From: AV69 sp963742315 | GTDB lineage: Bacteria > Verrucomicrobiota > Verrucomicrobiia > Chthoniobacterales > UBA10450 | DNA length: 64,000 nt | Assembly: GCA_963742315.1 (NCBI GenBank) | Contig: CAVULE010000003.1 | Coordinates: forward strand, 682,001 to 746,000 | Direction: 5' to 3' | Shown: positions 1 through 8,683 of the stretch, one piece after another | How the letters are laid out: every line of letters starts with the position of its first letter | Numbering within the stretch: the stretch's first letter is position 1 | Notes under the pieces: model-generated | The model's database searches: none | What the model was told of the DNA's origin: nothing | What the model saw: only the letters and a program-made list of their open reading frames with translations | Made by a program: the position numbers and the translations under genes

Positions 1-705
1 GTGCGGACGGAAGAACAAACCGAAATTGGAATTTACTGGGCCTACGACGGCACACCGAGTTTGTGCGCGCCACCGCGCTTATACAATCAGATCGCGATGC
101 ATATCGCCGACCAGATGGGAACAACCGCCAATGCGTCCGAGCTCGCGCGCCTGCTCGCACTCGTTAACACCTCCATGGCCGATGCCGCCATCGCCATCTG
201 GGAATCGAAATACTTTTATCAATATTGGCGGCCCGTCACCGGCATTCGCGAATCCGATCCGGGCACCGGGCCAACCGGCGCTGGCGATGGAAATCCCGCG
301 ACCATTGGCGATCCAAGCTTTTCGCCACTTGGCGCACCGGCAAGCAATCTGACCGGACCGAATTTCACTCCGCCATTTCCATCATATCCGTCCGGCCATG
401 CCGGGTTCGGCGGCGCGCTCTTCCAAACCCTGCGCGCCTTCTACCGCACCGACAACATTGCCTTTACTTTTACCTCCGACGAATTCAATGGGACGACACG
501 CGACAACGCCGGGAACGTGCGTCCGCTCCTGCCTCGCAGCTTTTCATCACTGTCGCAGGCAGAAGAAGAAAACGGTCAGAGCCGAATTTACCTCGGCATT
601 CATTGGGTTTTCGATAAAAGCGAAGGCATCGCGCAGGGTCGCCGAGTGGCAGACTACGTCTTTGCCAACGCATTCAGGCCGGCGTTACCGCATAAGGGTC
701 GGTGA
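1..705 (+). CDS. Vanadium-dependent haloperoxidase / PAP2-like protein, 3' part
   Basis: This reading frame is open at the left edge, so the N-terminus is missing. The visible 234 residues carry the vanadate/phosphate-binding signature of vanadium haloperoxidases: WRPVTGIR near residues 76-83, a PSGH motif at about 130-133 whose His is the expected catalytic residue, and an Arg-x5-His pair (about R195 and H201) in RIYLGIHW. Relatives are usually exported and either oxidise halides with peroxide or act as acid phosphatases. Which applies cannot be told from this part. It is followed after 80 bases by a two-component system that need not be related. Confidence 0.85.
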   Translation: MRTEEQTEIGIYWAYDGTPSLCAPPRLYNQIAMHIADQMGTTANASELARLLALVNTSMADAAIAIWESKYFYQYWRPVTGIRESDPGTGPTGAGDGNPATIGDPSFSPLGAPASNLTGPNFTPPFPSYPSGHAGFGGALFQTLRAFYRTDNIAFTFTSDEFNGTTRDNAGNVRPLLPRSFSSLSQAEEENGQSRIYLGIHWVFDKSEGIAQGRRVADYVFANAFRPALPHKGR

Positions 706-784
706 TTCAGCAAACGATTTCCGCCAGTGACTGACCGACTGCACGGCGTTGCCAAAGCTTTAGCGCAACGCGTAGCTTGTACCC

Positions 785-1876
785 GTGAAATTTTTTCGTC
801 CCTTCATTCCCCTGCTCAGAGGCTGGGCGCTCTCGTTCCTCAGCTGGGGGATGGTAGGGTTCGTCCTTGGCGTGAATTTCGTCGGTGGCACCGACATTCC
901 CTGGACGGAGGCACTGCATGCATCTATCCGCGACCAATTACCCTGGGCTGTGCTTACGCCTCTGGTATTTCGCTTCGCCACACGCCATCTCATCGATCGC
1001 GGAACCTGGATAAAAAACCTGCTGCTGCTTTCCCTCGTTGGTGCTTTGGTCGTCTGGGGAATTCATCAATGGAAAATCCTCGTCGATCCCGGGCCCGGCC
1101 CGTATCGCCATTGGCGGCCGACCTCGGCAAAAAACTTCGGGCCGCAGGCAGAACAGCAGCTCGAGCCACCACCATCGGGCTGGGATTTTTTCCATTTCGC
1201 CAGCGTCGAAATCCCAATCTACGTCATGATTGTGAGTGCCGCGCACACCTTGCGTTTCTATCGGCGCGCCGAAATTCGCTCTGGCCAGTTGGCCAGCGCG
1301 CGCTTGCAAGCATTGCAAGCGCAACTGCAACCACATTTCCTTTTCAACACCCTCAACACCATCGCAAGTCTCGTTCACAAATCCCCGGACAAGGCCGATT
1401 CCGTTCTCACCATGCTCAGCGATCTCCTGCGTTTTTCGCTCGAAACCAACGGCGAAACGCAAGTACCGATTCAGCACGAGGTGGAGTTCACCGAAAAATA
1501 TCTCGCTATCATGCGGGTGCGATACGGCGAGCGTGTGCGTTATGAATTCCAAATTGCGCAGGACGCGCTTAGCGCCTGTGTGCCGGCTCTTCTCCTGCAA
1601 CCGCTGGTCGAGAATGCAGTCAAATACGCCATCGAACCGAGTCCCGAGCGTGGCAAGATCGACATCCATGCTCGGCGCGATGGAAATTTTCTCCGGCTTA
1701 GGGTCGCTGACACCGGCCCCGGAATTGCGCCGGCTGCGCCACTCGAGGAAGGCATCGGCTTGTCGAGCACACGCGCGCGCTTGCGCGAACTCTACGGCGA
1801 GCAAGGTTCTCTAGAGATCGACAACGAATCCGGTTTCATTGTCAAAATCAAAATTCCATTTCAAACGGCTGCATGA
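785..1876 (+). CDS. LytS/YehU-type sensor histidine kinase
   Basis: This is a membrane sensor kinase of the His_kinase (PF06580) class. The first 160 residues contain about four hydrophobic segments. The H-box LQPHFLFNTLN follows, with the phospho-accepting His near residue 184. The ATPase part has the N-box PLVENAVKY and the G-box DTGPGI. There is no recognisable PAS or GAF sensor, so the membrane region is probably the input. Its stop codon overlaps the start of the next gene by four bases (ATGA), so kinase and regulator are almost certainly translated together as one signalling pair. The signal and target genes are unknown. Confidence 0.9.
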   Translation: MKFFRPFIPLLRGWALSFLSWGMVGFVLGVNFVGGTDIPWTEALHASIRDQLPWAVLTPLVFRFATRHLIDRGTWIKNLLLLSLVGALVVWGIHQWKILVDPGPGPYRHWRPTSAKNFGPQAEQQLEPPPSGWDFFHFASVEIPIYVMIVSAAHTLRFYRRAEIRSGQLASARLQALQAQLQPHFLFNTLNTIASLVHKSPDKADSVLTMLSDLLRFSLETNGETQVPIQHEVEFTEKYLAIMRVRYGERVRYEFQIAQDALSACVPALLLQPLVENAVKYAIEPSPERGKIDIHARRDGNFLRLRVADTGPGIAPAAPLEEGIGLSSTRARLRELYGEQGSLEIDNESGFIVKIKIPFQTAA

Positions 1877-2610
1877 AACTTCGCACTGTCATCGTTGACG
1901 ACGAACACATCGCACGTCAACGACTGCGAAGACTGCTCGCCCGCGAGGCCGAAATAGAAATCATCGCGGAATGCGGCAACGCCGCGGAGGCGCTTGCCGC
2001 GGTCGAAGAGGATTCTCCGGATCTTCTTTTGCTCGACATTCAAATGCCGGGCGCCAATGGATTTGACGTTGTGGAACGCCTTGACACGGCGCGCCGACCG
2101 GCGGTTGTTTTCGTGACGGGGTTTGATCGACATGCCGTGCACGCCTTCGAAACCTGCGCGATCGATTATCTGCTCAAACCGGTCGCGCCTGCGCGTCTGG
2201 CTAAAACGCTTGCTCGTGTCCGCACTCGTCTGCTCCAAATCAAGACGCAAACCGCAACGCCACGGGAAATGGCTCGTCGGCACGAGCGTCGCTTTTTTGT
2301 CCGCAGCGGAGCGCACACAGCTTTCATTGCGCCCAATGAGATCGATTGGATTGAGGCTTGCGGCAATTACGCCATTCTTCACGTTGGCCCGCGCAATCAC
2401 TTTCTACGCGAGACCATGTCGGCGCTCGAAACGCTGCTTCCGCCACACGATTTCCTGCGCGTCAGTCGCTCAGCTATTCTCCATCTCGATCGCGTGAAAG
2501 AAGTTCACACCGCGAACGGTGGCCATCACTTTGCTCTGCTTAAGAACGGCCAGCGCGTCAGCTTTACCCGCAGCGTCCGCGAAGTTACATCGCGCCTGCG
2601 CAACGTGTAA
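1873..2610 (+). CDS. LytTR-family response regulator
   Basis: A 245-residue DNA-binding response regulator. The N-terminal receiver has the acidic pair D9/D10, the phospho-acceptor D55 in LLLLDIQMPG and the conserved Lys103 in YLLKPV. From about residue 140 a LytTR domain follows (RFFVRSGAHTAFI, then FLRVSRSAILHLDRVKEV and the F-x-R-S end), which binds imperfect direct repeats in promoters. It overlaps the upstream kinase by four bases and is its cognate partner. The C-terminus converges on the M2 peptidase gene 22 bases further on. Confidence 0.92.
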   Translation: MKLRTVIVDDEHIARQRLRRLLAREAEIEIIAECGNAAEALAAVEEDSPDLLLLDIQMPGANGFDVVERLDTARRPAVVFVTGFDRHAVHAFETCAIDYLLKPVAPARLAKTLARVRTRLLQIKTQTATPREMARRHERRFFVRSGAHTAFIAPNEIDWIEACGNYAILHVGPRNHFLRETMSALETLLPPHDFLRVSRSAILHLDRVKEVHTANGGHHFALLKNGQRVSFTRSVREVTSRLRNV

Positions 2611-2632
2611 GATCGACAATCGAGGGTTGGAT

Positions 2633-4423
2633 TCACTCCCACCCGATCTGCCGTCCCTTGTTTTGTTCTTCCAGCCAGCTTTGCAAAGGCTTGAAGTATT
2701 CGGACATCGCACGGGTGGAAATATCTTCCCCGGTCGCTTCCTTTAAAACCTTCCGCCAGTCCTCGGTGCTGCCCTTTTTCAGAATGTTATTCAGCCACGT
2801 CCCGACTTCCTTGTTGCCGGCATAGTTACAGGATTGCGGCGGCTGATGCAGGATCTTGCGGGCGATGTAATCGTGTAGTTGAAACTTAAACACGGTAGCG
2901 AAAGCGTAGTTATAATAGTAAGCGGGGTTATCGTTGATGTGCGTCTTGGTTGCGGCGTCACACCATTCTTCGCTACGCGGTGAGGGCGGTTCAACTCCCT
3001 GCATATCGCTCACGTATTTCCACCAGCGCGCGTTCCACTGATCGGCCGGCAGATTGTGCGCGTAAATATCGGCCTCCCAGTGCGGCATCGTCCCGCACGA
3101 GAAGTAAATGAACGGGATGGCGCGGGCTAGCGCGTCATCAAGCAGAAATGCAGTCATATCGGGCTTGAAATCCTTGGGCAAAATTCCTTGCGCTTGCAGA
3201 TACGGCACCTGACTTGAAGCCAGCGAAATCAACTCGCCAATACCTTCATGAAATCCAGGGGCAGCGCCTGTCCGCAGCAAATAGGGAACTTCCGGCCGGC
3301 TGTAGGCTTTAAAGTAGTAGCCGTGACCAAGCTCGTGATGGGCAGTGAAAAACCAGCGTGCATTTGGTTCGATGCTTTGGAGCGAGCGAATGTCGTTCTC
3401 CAAATCGATGTGCCAGCACGAAGCGTGAGTGTTTTTCTTCCGTTTCGAGTCCGGTGGCAATGGGTACAAGTCCGATTTCTTCCAAAAGCTTTCAGGTAAC
3501 GGAGAAAATCCCAGCCCGGTATAGAATTGCTCGGCCGTCTTAATAATCCATTCCGCCTGACGGCCCTGGAAGTATTTGTCGATGTTAGCGGCTTCAACCA
3601 AACCGGGCCATTCCTGGGCCCAACGATTGTTGAGCCAGTGCGCCGGAATTCTTTTTGGGACCGGCTGATGATATTTCTCGGCCAGCTTGTACTTCGCCCA
3701 GGTATGCAGTTGCAGATAAAGAGGACGAAGGGTAGCCATCCAGTCGTCCAGCATTTTTAACATCTCGTCCGTCGTCATTCCGTAGCTGGCCACCTCTAAC
3801 GAGAAATAGTCCGGATACTTCATCTCCCTGGCCACGCCGTTCCGGAGATCTCGCAGGACCACGAGATTTGGTTTGAGGGCGGGCCCGGATTCCTTGGAGG
3901 CTTCCCAAATTGCCTTGCGCTCTTCCAGGTCCGTACTCTTTTCCAGTTTGTCATCGATTTCGTTGGCCGTGATCTTTTGGCCATTAAGTTTGAATTCAAA
4001 ACTATTCAGAATCGAGGCCTGCTTGGTTTCGGCCTCCACGCGTTTTGCGACCAAATCCGGATTTGTCATCGGCCCTTCCGCCGCATTCAGAAGCAGTTGT
4101 TTCAACTGCCGAACGCTCAGCGGCGTTAATTCCTTCTCGTGTGCGAGCAGGTCGCGCGCTTCGGTGATGATGGCTGGGTTGCCATTGAACGCAGCGTAAG
4201 CTTTGCCGGTTGCCTCAACGGCGGCGTCGTGCTCCGGCGTTACGTCCGTCACCGCAAGCCACTGCGCTTCACTATTGACGCGAGAAAGCGCCTGATATCC
4301 GGCGTTCGCCAGCTTAAGGAAACGATCGGCGCGTTCCTGAATCGGAGACGCGGAACAGACGCCCCGAAGCAGGAATACGAATACAAGTAGAAACAGGAAA
4401 GGAAAAGAAGAACGGCGATGCAT
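2633..4423 (-). CDS. M2-family peptidyl-dipeptidase (ACE-like)
   Basis: A 596-residue zinc metallopeptidase of the M2 family, the bacterial relatives of angiotensin-converting enzyme, which remove dipeptides from peptide C-termini. A signal peptide (about residues 1-25, hydrophobic FPFLFLLVFVFLL then CSA) points to export. The zinc site HELGH is at about residues 363-367 and the third ligand lies in FHEGIGE at about 391-397, the normal spacing for this clan. The length matches bacterial single-domain ACEs. It stands alone, tail-to-tail with the response regulator, and probably serves peptide scavenging in the periplasm. Confidence 0.93.
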   Translation of the reverse strand: MHRRSSFPFLFLLVFVFLLRGVCSASPIQERADRFLKLANAGYQALSRVNSEAQWLAVTDVTPEHDAAVEATGKAYAAFNGNPAIITEARDLLAHEKELTPLSVRQLKQLLLNAAEGPMTNPDLVAKRVEAETKQASILNSFEFKLNGQKITANEIDDKLEKSTDLEERKAIWEASKESGPALKPNLVVLRDLRNGVAREMKYPDYFSLEVASYGMTTDEMLKMLDDWMATLRPLYLQLHTWAKYKLAEKYHQPVPKRIPAHWLNNRWAQEWPGLVEAANIDKYFQGRQAEWIIKTAEQFYTGLGFSPLPESFWKKSDLYPLPPDSKRKKNTHASCWHIDLENDIRSLQSIEPNARWFFTAHHELGHGYYFKAYSRPEVPYLLRTGAAPGFHEGIGELISLASSQVPYLQAQGILPKDFKPDMTAFLLDDALARAIPFIYFSCGTMPHWEADIYAHNLPADQWNARWWKYVSDMQGVEPPSPRSEEWCDAATKTHINDNPAYYYNYAFATVFKFQLHDYIARKILHQPPQSCNYAGNKEVGTWLNNILKKGSTEDWRKVLKEATGEDISTRAMSEYFKPLQSWLEEQNKGRQIGWE

Positions 4424-4754
4424 GGAGGAGCCTAACCCGCATTTTTTCCCAACCCAGCGAAAATGCGTCCGATAGCGCGGGAATCGATAACGCGGACGAT
4501 GCCAAAAATTTTGCGAGGACGCCTTTGACTAACATTGACCGACAAAGCCTGACGGGGCGTTGCCTACTCGATCCACCAGTTAACGTGCAAACCAGATCGT
4601 CGTAATTAGGGCCACGAACCCGTTGAAACATTGCTTTGTAATTTCCCGGGGATTGTTGCCGTCCGCTACGTCTTTATAGCACCAGGGACGGCAAAGCATC
4701 CGTCGAATAAAGATTCAGCGAATCCAGTCTAAAGGGGGTCAAAGAGAAAATAAC
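4424..4754. other. Intergenic region, no gene seen
   Basis: About 330 bases separate the divergent M2 peptidase and the small exported protein. No convincing open frame, tRNA or hairpin was found. Both genes must have their promoters here. A purine-rich AAAGGGGGTC stretch just before 4755 may include the ribosome binding site of the downstream gene. Confidence 0.5.
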
Positions 4755-5078
4755 ATGAAAACCAGGAAATTGATTACAGCAGGAATCATCAGCGCTGGCC
4801 TCACCTTTGGAGTGGTGGCGCAGGCGGCGCATGAAGGAACGCAGGTCGAGATGAAGGACGTGCCGGAAGCGGTCCAAACCACCATCAAGGACAAGGCCGG
4901 TAGCGATCAAATCCTTCGAATCGAAAAAGAAACTCGCAAGGGCAAGGAATGCTACGAAGCAGTCGTGAACAAGGATGGCAAGGAAACGGGCATCCTTGTT
5001 GATAGCAGCGGAAAATACCTCGGCACTCATAATGAGAAAGCCGAGCACAAGGAAAAAGGCGAGAAAGACGAACACTAA
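4755..5078 (+). CDS. Small exported PepSY-like protein
   Basis: A 107-residue protein with a clear signal peptide (LITAGIISAGLTFGVVAQAA, cleavage probably after AQA). The mature part follows the PepSY-like pattern: VPEAVQTTIKDKA (helix), then alternating strands with EKETRKGKECYEAVV and KDGKETGILVDSSGKYLG. The tail is highly charged (Lys/Glu/His). Such small periplasmic proteins are often of unknown role or act as peptidase inhibitors. No partner is evident nearby. The start is supported by a purine-rich stretch about ten bases upstream. Confidence 0.75.
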   Translation: MKTRKLITAGIISAGLTFGVVAQAAHEGTQVEMKDVPEAVQTTIKDKAGSDQILRIEKETRKGKECYEAVVNKDGKETGILVDSSGKYLGTHNEKAEHKEKGEKDEH

Positions 5079-5088
5079 ATAGCGTGGC

Positions 5089-5118
5089 GGTTCTGGAGTG
5101 TTGATGCGCTCCAGAACC
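5089..5118 (+). terminator. Hairpin after the PepSY-like gene
   Basis: A perfect 10-bp stem (GGTTCTGGAG / CTCCAGAACC) with a 10-base loop begins 10 bases after the stop codon. It is followed by AAAAC rather than a T-run, so it may act as a weak or Rho-assisted terminator or simply protect the mRNA end. Confidence 0.5.
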
Positions 5119-5271
5119 AAAACGGCCCTGCCGAAGTTCTGCCGCGACCGCAGGCGCGACCAGCGAACCTACTCCAAAAAAACGCGAAAACTTCAGAGTT
5201 ACAGGCACAAGCCACTATCACGTTTTTTCGGCGTGTTTGCCTGACCATCCGTGCCCAACGAGCGTTCTGGC

Positions 5272-5720
5272 ATGAAATGGATCACGCGCGAAAAAATTAA
5301 AGTCGATCGCGTGGGTTGTCCGTGGCTGATCCGCAATTTTGTCGACTCTGAGACGGAGTTTGTATTTCTCCCGCCTGAAACCGAGTGGGAAAAAATCGAT
5401 AACGGGACCGTGTTCGATGTTCCGAGCTGTGAGCTGGGACATCACGGCGAGGATGTCTCCTTCAATTCCATCCTTAAGAAACACAATCTGACTGAACCAG
5501 CGCTCGTGCTTCTTGAGGAGATCGTCCGCGCGGCTGATTCGCGTCCCACCACTCCGCACCCCCGCCGCACACCGCGGGCGAAGGTTTGCGCTGGATCGCA
5601 AGCGGGTTCGGGACTCTTGGACTATCAGACTACGAAGTCCTCGAGCGTGAGATTGTTGTTTACAGCGCGCTTTACGCGGAATGCAAACGCAGGATGAAAT
5701 TAAGACTTTCGCTGAAGTAA
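5272..5720 (+). CDS. ChrB-like chromate resistance domain protein, frameshifted
   Basis: The first 100 or so residues match the C-terminal domain of ChrB: MKWITREKIKVDR, CPWLIRNFVDSE, PCELGHHG-like and LVLLEEIVRAAD. The frame then runs into unrelated sequence and stops at 5697. In the next frame, from about 5562 to the stop at 5718-5720, the expected tail appears (EGLRWIASGFGTLGLSDYEV and then EREIVVYSALYAECK). One missing C in the C-run at 5559-5563 explains the break. ATG 5272 gives the family-typical start; a GTG at 5251 is in frame. ChrB proteins sense chromate or assist resistance; here the domain stands alone and no ChrA transporter is present. Confidence 0.75.
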
Positions 5721-5745
5721 AATGCCTTTGTAAATAGCAGAGAAA

Positions 5746-6096
5746 ATGATCGCATTTAGTCGAATTGCCGCGGCCCTTTGCTTTCTCGCGGTTGCGCTTG
5801 GCGCATTCGGCGCGCACTGGCTCAAACCCATAATCGATCGCAACGGAATGCTCGATGTTTGGAACAAGGCCGTTTTTTATCATTTCACTCACGCCATCGT
5901 GCTCGTATTCCTCACCTTTTTCGGCGCAACTAGCCGCGGCGCCTGCTGGCTATTCTGTGCTGGCGTTCTCCTTTTTAGCGGAAGTTTGTACATCATGGCA
6001 CTAACGAATATCCGTTGGCTCGGAGCGATCACACCGCTGGGCGGACTTTGCTTCCTCGCCGGCTGGGCCTGGCTATTTTTCGTACCACGCGCCTAA
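5746..6096 (+). CDS. DUF423 membrane protein (YgdD-like)
   Basis: A 116-residue protein made almost entirely of four hydrophobic segments. It has the DUF423 signature: an N-terminal ALGAFGAHWLK, the central WNKAVFYHFTHAIVL and the C-terminal ITPLGGLCFLAGWAWL. It is an inner-membrane protein of unknown function found widely in bacteria. It lies 26 bases after the restored ChrB-like frame on the same strand and may be co-transcribed with it. Confidence 0.9.
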   Translation: MIAFSRIAAALCFLAVALGAFGAHWLKPIIDRNGMLDVWNKAVFYHFTHAIVLVFLTFFGATSRGACWLFCAGVLLFSGSLYIMALTNIRWLGAITPLGGLCFLAGWAWLFFVPRA

Positions 6097-6284
6097 CGAA
6101 ACAGGAGTAGCCATTTGAAATTGACGCGGACGAACAGAGGGAGACGCACCTCCGGCTGTCTTTCGCGCGATCCGCGGCGTGGAGACCTGTGTGGCGCGTT
6201 CGAGAGGTATCCGCAGCGTAGGACTTTGCCGAAGTAACCCTAGCGCTTGTTCCAATGCCTGTTTATCGGTAAAATCGAGTGCCG

Positions 6285-7790
6285 ATGATCCAGACCTTCA
6301 TTACTTCTCAGCGCCCTGTCGCCACCGTCATCGCCTTTATCCTCACCTACTTCCTTGCCCTCACTCTCGGCCGATTGTTCAAACGCCGCGCACACGTGCC
6401 ACTGGGATTCTTCTTCCAAATTTTCTGTCTCACCCTGGCGTTTTATGCCGCCATCACCGTTTATGGTGTCCACGCCGACTGGCGCAGGCACGTCGGTGCT
6501 GCCCTCGTCTTGCTAAGCCCGGCTTTCATTGTCGCGCTCGCCAATCATTTTCTCTGGGACTTCTACTTCGAGAAGAAGCGGCAAACCCCCATTCCGCACA
6601 TTCTGCGCGAGATCTTTGCCCTCCTCGTTTTCCTCATCACTCTTCTGCTCGTCCTCAGCTTCGGCTATCACGCTGAAGCCCAGCTCAAGGGCCTTCTCGC
6701 GGGTTCGGGCATCGTCGCTATCATTGTCGGTTTTGCCGGACAAAACCTTTTCGGAGGAATTATTGCCGGCATTCAATTGCAAATTAGCCACCCCTTTCGG
6801 GTGGGCGACTGGTTACAGGTTGGCGAACGCTTCGCCGAAGTCATGGAGATCAACTGGCGCTCCACCCGCCTGCGCACCAACGACGGTATTTACCTCGACA
6901 TTCCAAACAACGAAATCGTTCGAGAAACCATCATCAACCTGCATTACCCGACTCAAGTGCACGCGATGCGGATTCGCGTTGGCATCGACTACAAGACCCC
7001 GCCGAATCGCGTCAAGGATGCGCTCATGCGCGCAACCAAAAACGCTGAGCTCGTGCTGAGAGATCCGCCGCCAAAAATCTTTCTCGTCGATTTCGGCGAT
7101 CACGCCGTCATCTATGAGATCAAATTCTACATGGGCAATCATGCCGCGATCAACGAGGTGAACGACGCCATTCGCACAAATGTTTGGTACGAATTGAAAC
7201 GTCAACAAATCAGCATTCCTTACCCGATTCGGACACTGCACGTGGAACGCCGGCCCCGGGATCGTGGGGGCGAAGATCAGGAGCAAGCGCGTGAGATCTT
7301 ACGCGGCGAGCCTCTTTTTCAGTGCCTCGCGGACGATCAACTCGATGCTCTACTACAAAATTCGCGACTCAATCATTTTGGGCGGGGCGAACGCCTTATC
7401 GAAGAAGGCGCGGAGGGCGATTCGATGTTTGTGCTCTTGCGTGGCAACGCCAACGTCTCAGTAGCCAAAAACGGTGCAGCGATTGGTGTTGGCACGCTGC
7501 ATTCTGGCGATTGCTTCGGCGAAATGTCGCTCCTGACCGGCGAACGCCGCACCGCCACCGTCCGCGCCGCGGCAGACTGCTACGTTCTGGAAATCAGCAA
7601 ATCAGTAATGGGCGAAGTCATTCGCCACTCGCCCGAATCTCTCAATCAACTGAGTGAGCTACTGGCAAAACGAAAGATGGAGACCGAGGGCATCATCAAA
7701 GATGCTCATCTCGCCCAAAATGAGGCGGCCAAGCAACGTGAATATAGCGCTTCTTTCCTTCAACGTTTGCGCACATTTTTCGAGGTATAA
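6285..7790 (+). CDS. MscS-type channel with C-terminal cyclic-nucleotide-binding domain
   Basis: About 500 residues. The first 150 hold four to five membrane segments. Next come the MscS pore helix (IVGFAGQNLFGGIIAGI) and the beta domain (HPFRVGDWLQVGERFAEV, then LDIPNNEIV). From about residue 345 a cNMP-binding domain follows, with LIEEGAEGDSMFVLLRG and the phosphate-binding cassette GDCFGEMSLLTGERRTATV. The architecture fits a bCNG-type channel, where the ligand domain may gate or desensitise ion flow. An Arg occupies the position expected to contact cyclic phosphate. ATG 6285 is preferred; GTG 6279 is an in-frame alternative. Confidence 0.92.
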   Translation: MIQTFITSQRPVATVIAFILTYFLALTLGRLFKRRAHVPLGFFFQIFCLTLAFYAAITVYGVHADWRRHVGAALVLLSPAFIVALANHFLWDFYFEKKRQTPIPHILREIFALLVFLITLLLVLSFGYHAEAQLKGLLAGSGIVAIIVGFAGQNLFGGIIAGIQLQISHPFRVGDWLQVGERFAEVMEINWRSTRLRTNDGIYLDIPNNEIVRETIINLHYPTQVHAMRIRVGIDYKTPPNRVKDALMRATKNAELVLRDPPPKIFLVDFGDHAVIYEIKFYMGNHAAINEVNDAIRTNVWYELKRQQISIPYPIRTLHVERRPRDRGGEDQEQAREILRGEPLFQCLADDQLDALLQNSRLNHFGRGERLIEEGAEGDSMFVLLRGNANVSVAKNGAAIGVGTLHSGDCFGEMSLLTGERRTATVRAAADCYVLEISKSVMGEVIRHSPESLNQLSELLAKRKMETEGIIKDAHLAQNEAAKQREYSASFLQRLRTFFEV

Positions 7791-8006
7791 CTGGCCTGAT
7801 TCTCTCATGCTCGAAAACACTAGAGGCTCGGGGAAGGCGGAATGTAGAGATGGACATTGGAGAATCGAATTCGCTTCCATCCCAGCGAATGATAACTGCA
7901 TAGAGCGTCGAGCTCCGGTAGCACAGCCAGCTTGGCGGCGGGGTTATGGAGCGGCACACGCGATGCACATCTTCGCTGGCACAAACTAAGCTTGGATCAA
8001 GCGTTC

Positions 8007-8399
8007 ATGGGCCGAGAACCGTACCGCATCATTGTCGTCGAAGACCACGCCAGCACCGCGGAGGCGCTCCGAAAATTCCTCACCACCATCGGTTACAAGG
8101 TTTATATTGCGCCTGATATCGCCTCCGCCCGCGGTCTCGCAAAAGCGATCGAATTTGACGTACTGCTGAGTGACCTTCGCCTGCCCGACGGTACTGGATG
8201 GGATCTAATGGAGGAACTAAGCGCAATGAAACCGGTTCGGGCCATCGCCATCAGCGGACATAACACCGATGTTGATATCGAACGGAGCCGAAAAGTGGGA
8301 TTTCTCGACCACATTGCCAAGCCATTGGTCGCCGAAGAGCTGACTGCAGCAATCGAACGCGCGGTCACAAAACCACGGCCCACTGAAGCCCGGCATTAG
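8007..8399 (+). CDS. Stand-alone response-regulator receiver
   Basis: A 130-residue single receiver domain with no output domain. It has E12/D13, phospho-acceptor D56 (LLSDLRLPDG), the switch position in AIAISGH and Lys105 in HIAKPL. The frame is open upstream, but the segment before ATG 8007 does not look like protein and the receiver fold starts right after it. Single receivers usually relay phosphate or act by protein contact. No kinase gene is adjacent, so the partner is unknown. Confidence 0.88.
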   Translation: MGREPYRIIVVEDHASTAEALRKFLTTIGYKVYIAPDIASARGLAKAIEFDVLLSDLRLPDGTGWDLMEELSAMKPVRAIAISGHNTDVDIERSRKVGFLDHIAKPLVAEELTAAIERAVTKPRPTEARH

Positions 8400-8568
8400 G
8401 ACTTAGCTTCTAGGCGCCGACTCCCGCGTGCAGTGCTTTCGGGCGGCGTGTCCCAGCTCGAGGCAGTGGGCCCCGCTTTTCTGATTCCAAAGCGCCATTT
8501 CAGGCGGAGACAAACCCCTGCTCGGCACGAAAATTGAATGCTAAAAGCCAGTCAATCTGTAATCTTTA

Positions 8569-8589
8569 AATATCTAATAATCAGATATT
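8569..8589. promoter_or_regulatory. Distal AGATATT palindrome
   Basis: Arms AATATCT and AGATATT are separated by seven bases, about 95 bases upstream of the surface-protein gene. The half-site core recurs in the palindrome at 8663-8677, which suggests two copies of one operator. No regulator can be named. Confidence 0.35.
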
Positions 8590-8662
8590 AATGCTGGATG
8601 CGACTCATCCGCGCGAGATGGGAAAGGGCTCGTTCGACGATTATTTTATTGTAGAAAAACCA

Positions 8663-8677
8663 TAGATATAATATCTA
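8663..8677 (+). promoter_or_regulatory. Palindrome overlapping a TATAAT -10 box
   Basis: The 15-base palindrome TAGATATAATATCTA (7-bp arms, one central base) contains a perfect TATAAT at 8667-8672. It lies 12 bases before ATG 8684 in an A/T-rich tract quite unlike its surroundings. A T-rich -35-like element sits at about 8645-8650. A protein bound here would block the promoter directly. This is a sequence reading, not proof of function. Confidence 0.45.
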
Positions 8678-8683
8678 TAAGAA

